DNA from: Saccharospirillum sp965652395
Lineage (GTDB): Bacteria > Pseudomonadota > Gammaproteobacteria > Pseudomonadales > Natronospirillaceae
Assembly: GCA_965652395.1 (NCBI GenBank)
Contig: CBFGUW010000003.1
Span: forward strand, 1-64,000
DNA: 64,000 nt
Direction: 5' to 3'
Part shown: positions 63,583 through 64,000 of the stretch, piece after piece
How the letters are laid out: the number at the start of each line of letters is the position of its first letter
Position numbering within the stretch: the first letter of the stretch is position 1
The notes under the pieces: model-generated
The model's database searches: none
What the model was told of the DNA's origin: nothing
The model's input: the letters and a program-made list of their open reading frames with translations, nothing else
Position numbers and translations under genes: made by a program

Positions 63583-64000
63583 ATGATGGATGCCAACAAA
63601 GAAAAAGCCTTATCCGCAGCGCTCAGCCAAATTGAGCGTCAATTTGGTAAAGGGTCGGTCATGCGCATGGGCGACCAGAAGCATGTGCAGGTGCCTGCCA
63701 TCCCGACCGGCTCTCTGGGGCTGGACATCGCTCTGGGGATTGGCGGTCTGCCCAAAGGCCGGGTCGTAGAGATCTACGGGCCTGAATCCTCCGGTAAAAC
63801 CACTCTTACTTTGCAAGTTGTCGCCGAAGCCCAAAAGGCTGGCGGAACCTGTGCATTCGTGGATGCCGAACACGCGTTGGATCCATCCTACGCCAACAAG
63901 CTGGGTGTCAATGTAGACGACCTTCTGGTTTCCCAGCCGGATACCGGCGAACAGGCGCTGGAAATCACCGATATGCTGGTGCGTTCCAACGCGGTGGATG
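63583..64000 (+). CDS. recA: Recombinase RecA (partial, runs off the window)
   Basis: The first about 139 residues are present and in frame to the window end. They include LSQIERQFGKGSVMRMG, the Walker A motif GPESSGKTTLTLQV and the VDAEHALDPSYANKLGV segment. Two adjacent ATG codons (63583 and 63586) follow GGGGG; the second has better spacing. RecA forms filaments on single-stranded DNA for recombination and triggers LexA self-cleavage. The gene is not broken; it is cut only by the window edge. Confidence 0.97.
   Translation, partial: MMDANKEKALSAALSQIERQFGKGSVMRMGDQKHVQVPAIPTGSLGLDIALGIGGLPKGRVVEIYGPESSGKTTLTLQVVAEAQKAGGTCAFVDAEHALDPSYANKLGVNVDDLLVSQPDTGEQALEITDMLVRSNAVD

Overview
The window is a contiguous piece of a gammaproteobacterial chromosome. 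The long block from about 21 kb to the right edge (dapD-yffB-dapC-glnD-map // rpsB-tsf-pyrH-frr-uppS-cdsA-dxr-rseP-bamA-skp-lpxD-fabZ-lpxA-lpxB-rnhB-dnaE-accA-tilS-pyrG-eno-ftsB-ispD-ispF-truD-pcm-nlpD-rpoS-fdxA-mutS-cinA-recA) is the housekeeping order of Pseudomonas, Marinobacter and their marine relatives. Protein sequences, an LPS-type envelope, quinol NO reductase and moderately GC-rich coding DNA suggest an Oceanospirillales-like organism. Genus is not claimed.

Region 1 (about 0.15-10.9 kb) is a nitric-oxide response island: nnrS, a four-domain globin-PAS-GGDEF-EAL c-di-GMP sensor, an NfuA-like/SufT-like fusion protein, quinol NO reductase (norB), the repressor NsrR, the di-iron Fe-S repair protein RIC/YtfE and the sigma-54 activator NorR. 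Regulatory DNA is readable: three related 23-bp NsrR-like operators (before nnrS, norB and nsrR), an FNR-type box before nsrR, and three GT-N7-AC NorR boxes facing a -24/-12 promoter for ric. Detoxification, Fe-S repair and second-messenger signalling thus appear tied to one stimulus.

Region 2 (about 10.9-21.4 kb) holds mixed accessory and housekeeping genes: DUF2461, a decaying ECF42 sigma locus (internal deletion, C7-run frameshift, and a deletion scar joining truncated YCII and VOC genes), a uracil-DNA glycosylase-like protein, GNAT, YchJ, DUF3549, YqcC, TrhP, an HD-GYP phosphodiesterase, SodB, an unknown coiled-coil membrane protein and GlpR.

Region 3 (21.4-64 kb) is the conserved block: lysine/DAP synthesis, nitrogen signalling, translation, isoprenoid and phospholipid precursors, outer-membrane biogenesis, lipid A, DNA replication, fatty-acid initiation, CTP synthesis, stress sigma factor, mismatch repair, and recA with a perfect-form LexA box at the right edge. 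Many genes overlap by 1 or 4 bases. kdsA is not between pyrG and eno, surE is not between truD and pcm, and a DUF368 (polyprenyl-phosphate translocase family) gene follows pcm.

The most unusual signal is a family of intergenic palindromic elements of about 110 bp: four full copies (27.9, 49.5, 53.1 and 53.3 kb) and two degraded or partial ones (near position 60 and at 30.1 kb). Each has long outer arms that complement each other within a copy but differ between copies, enclosing two small hairpins whose stems also change in a compensatory way, while the loop (W)GGA and a 3' motif close to TTCACGGCG are kept. The loops resemble CsrA/RsmA binding sites.
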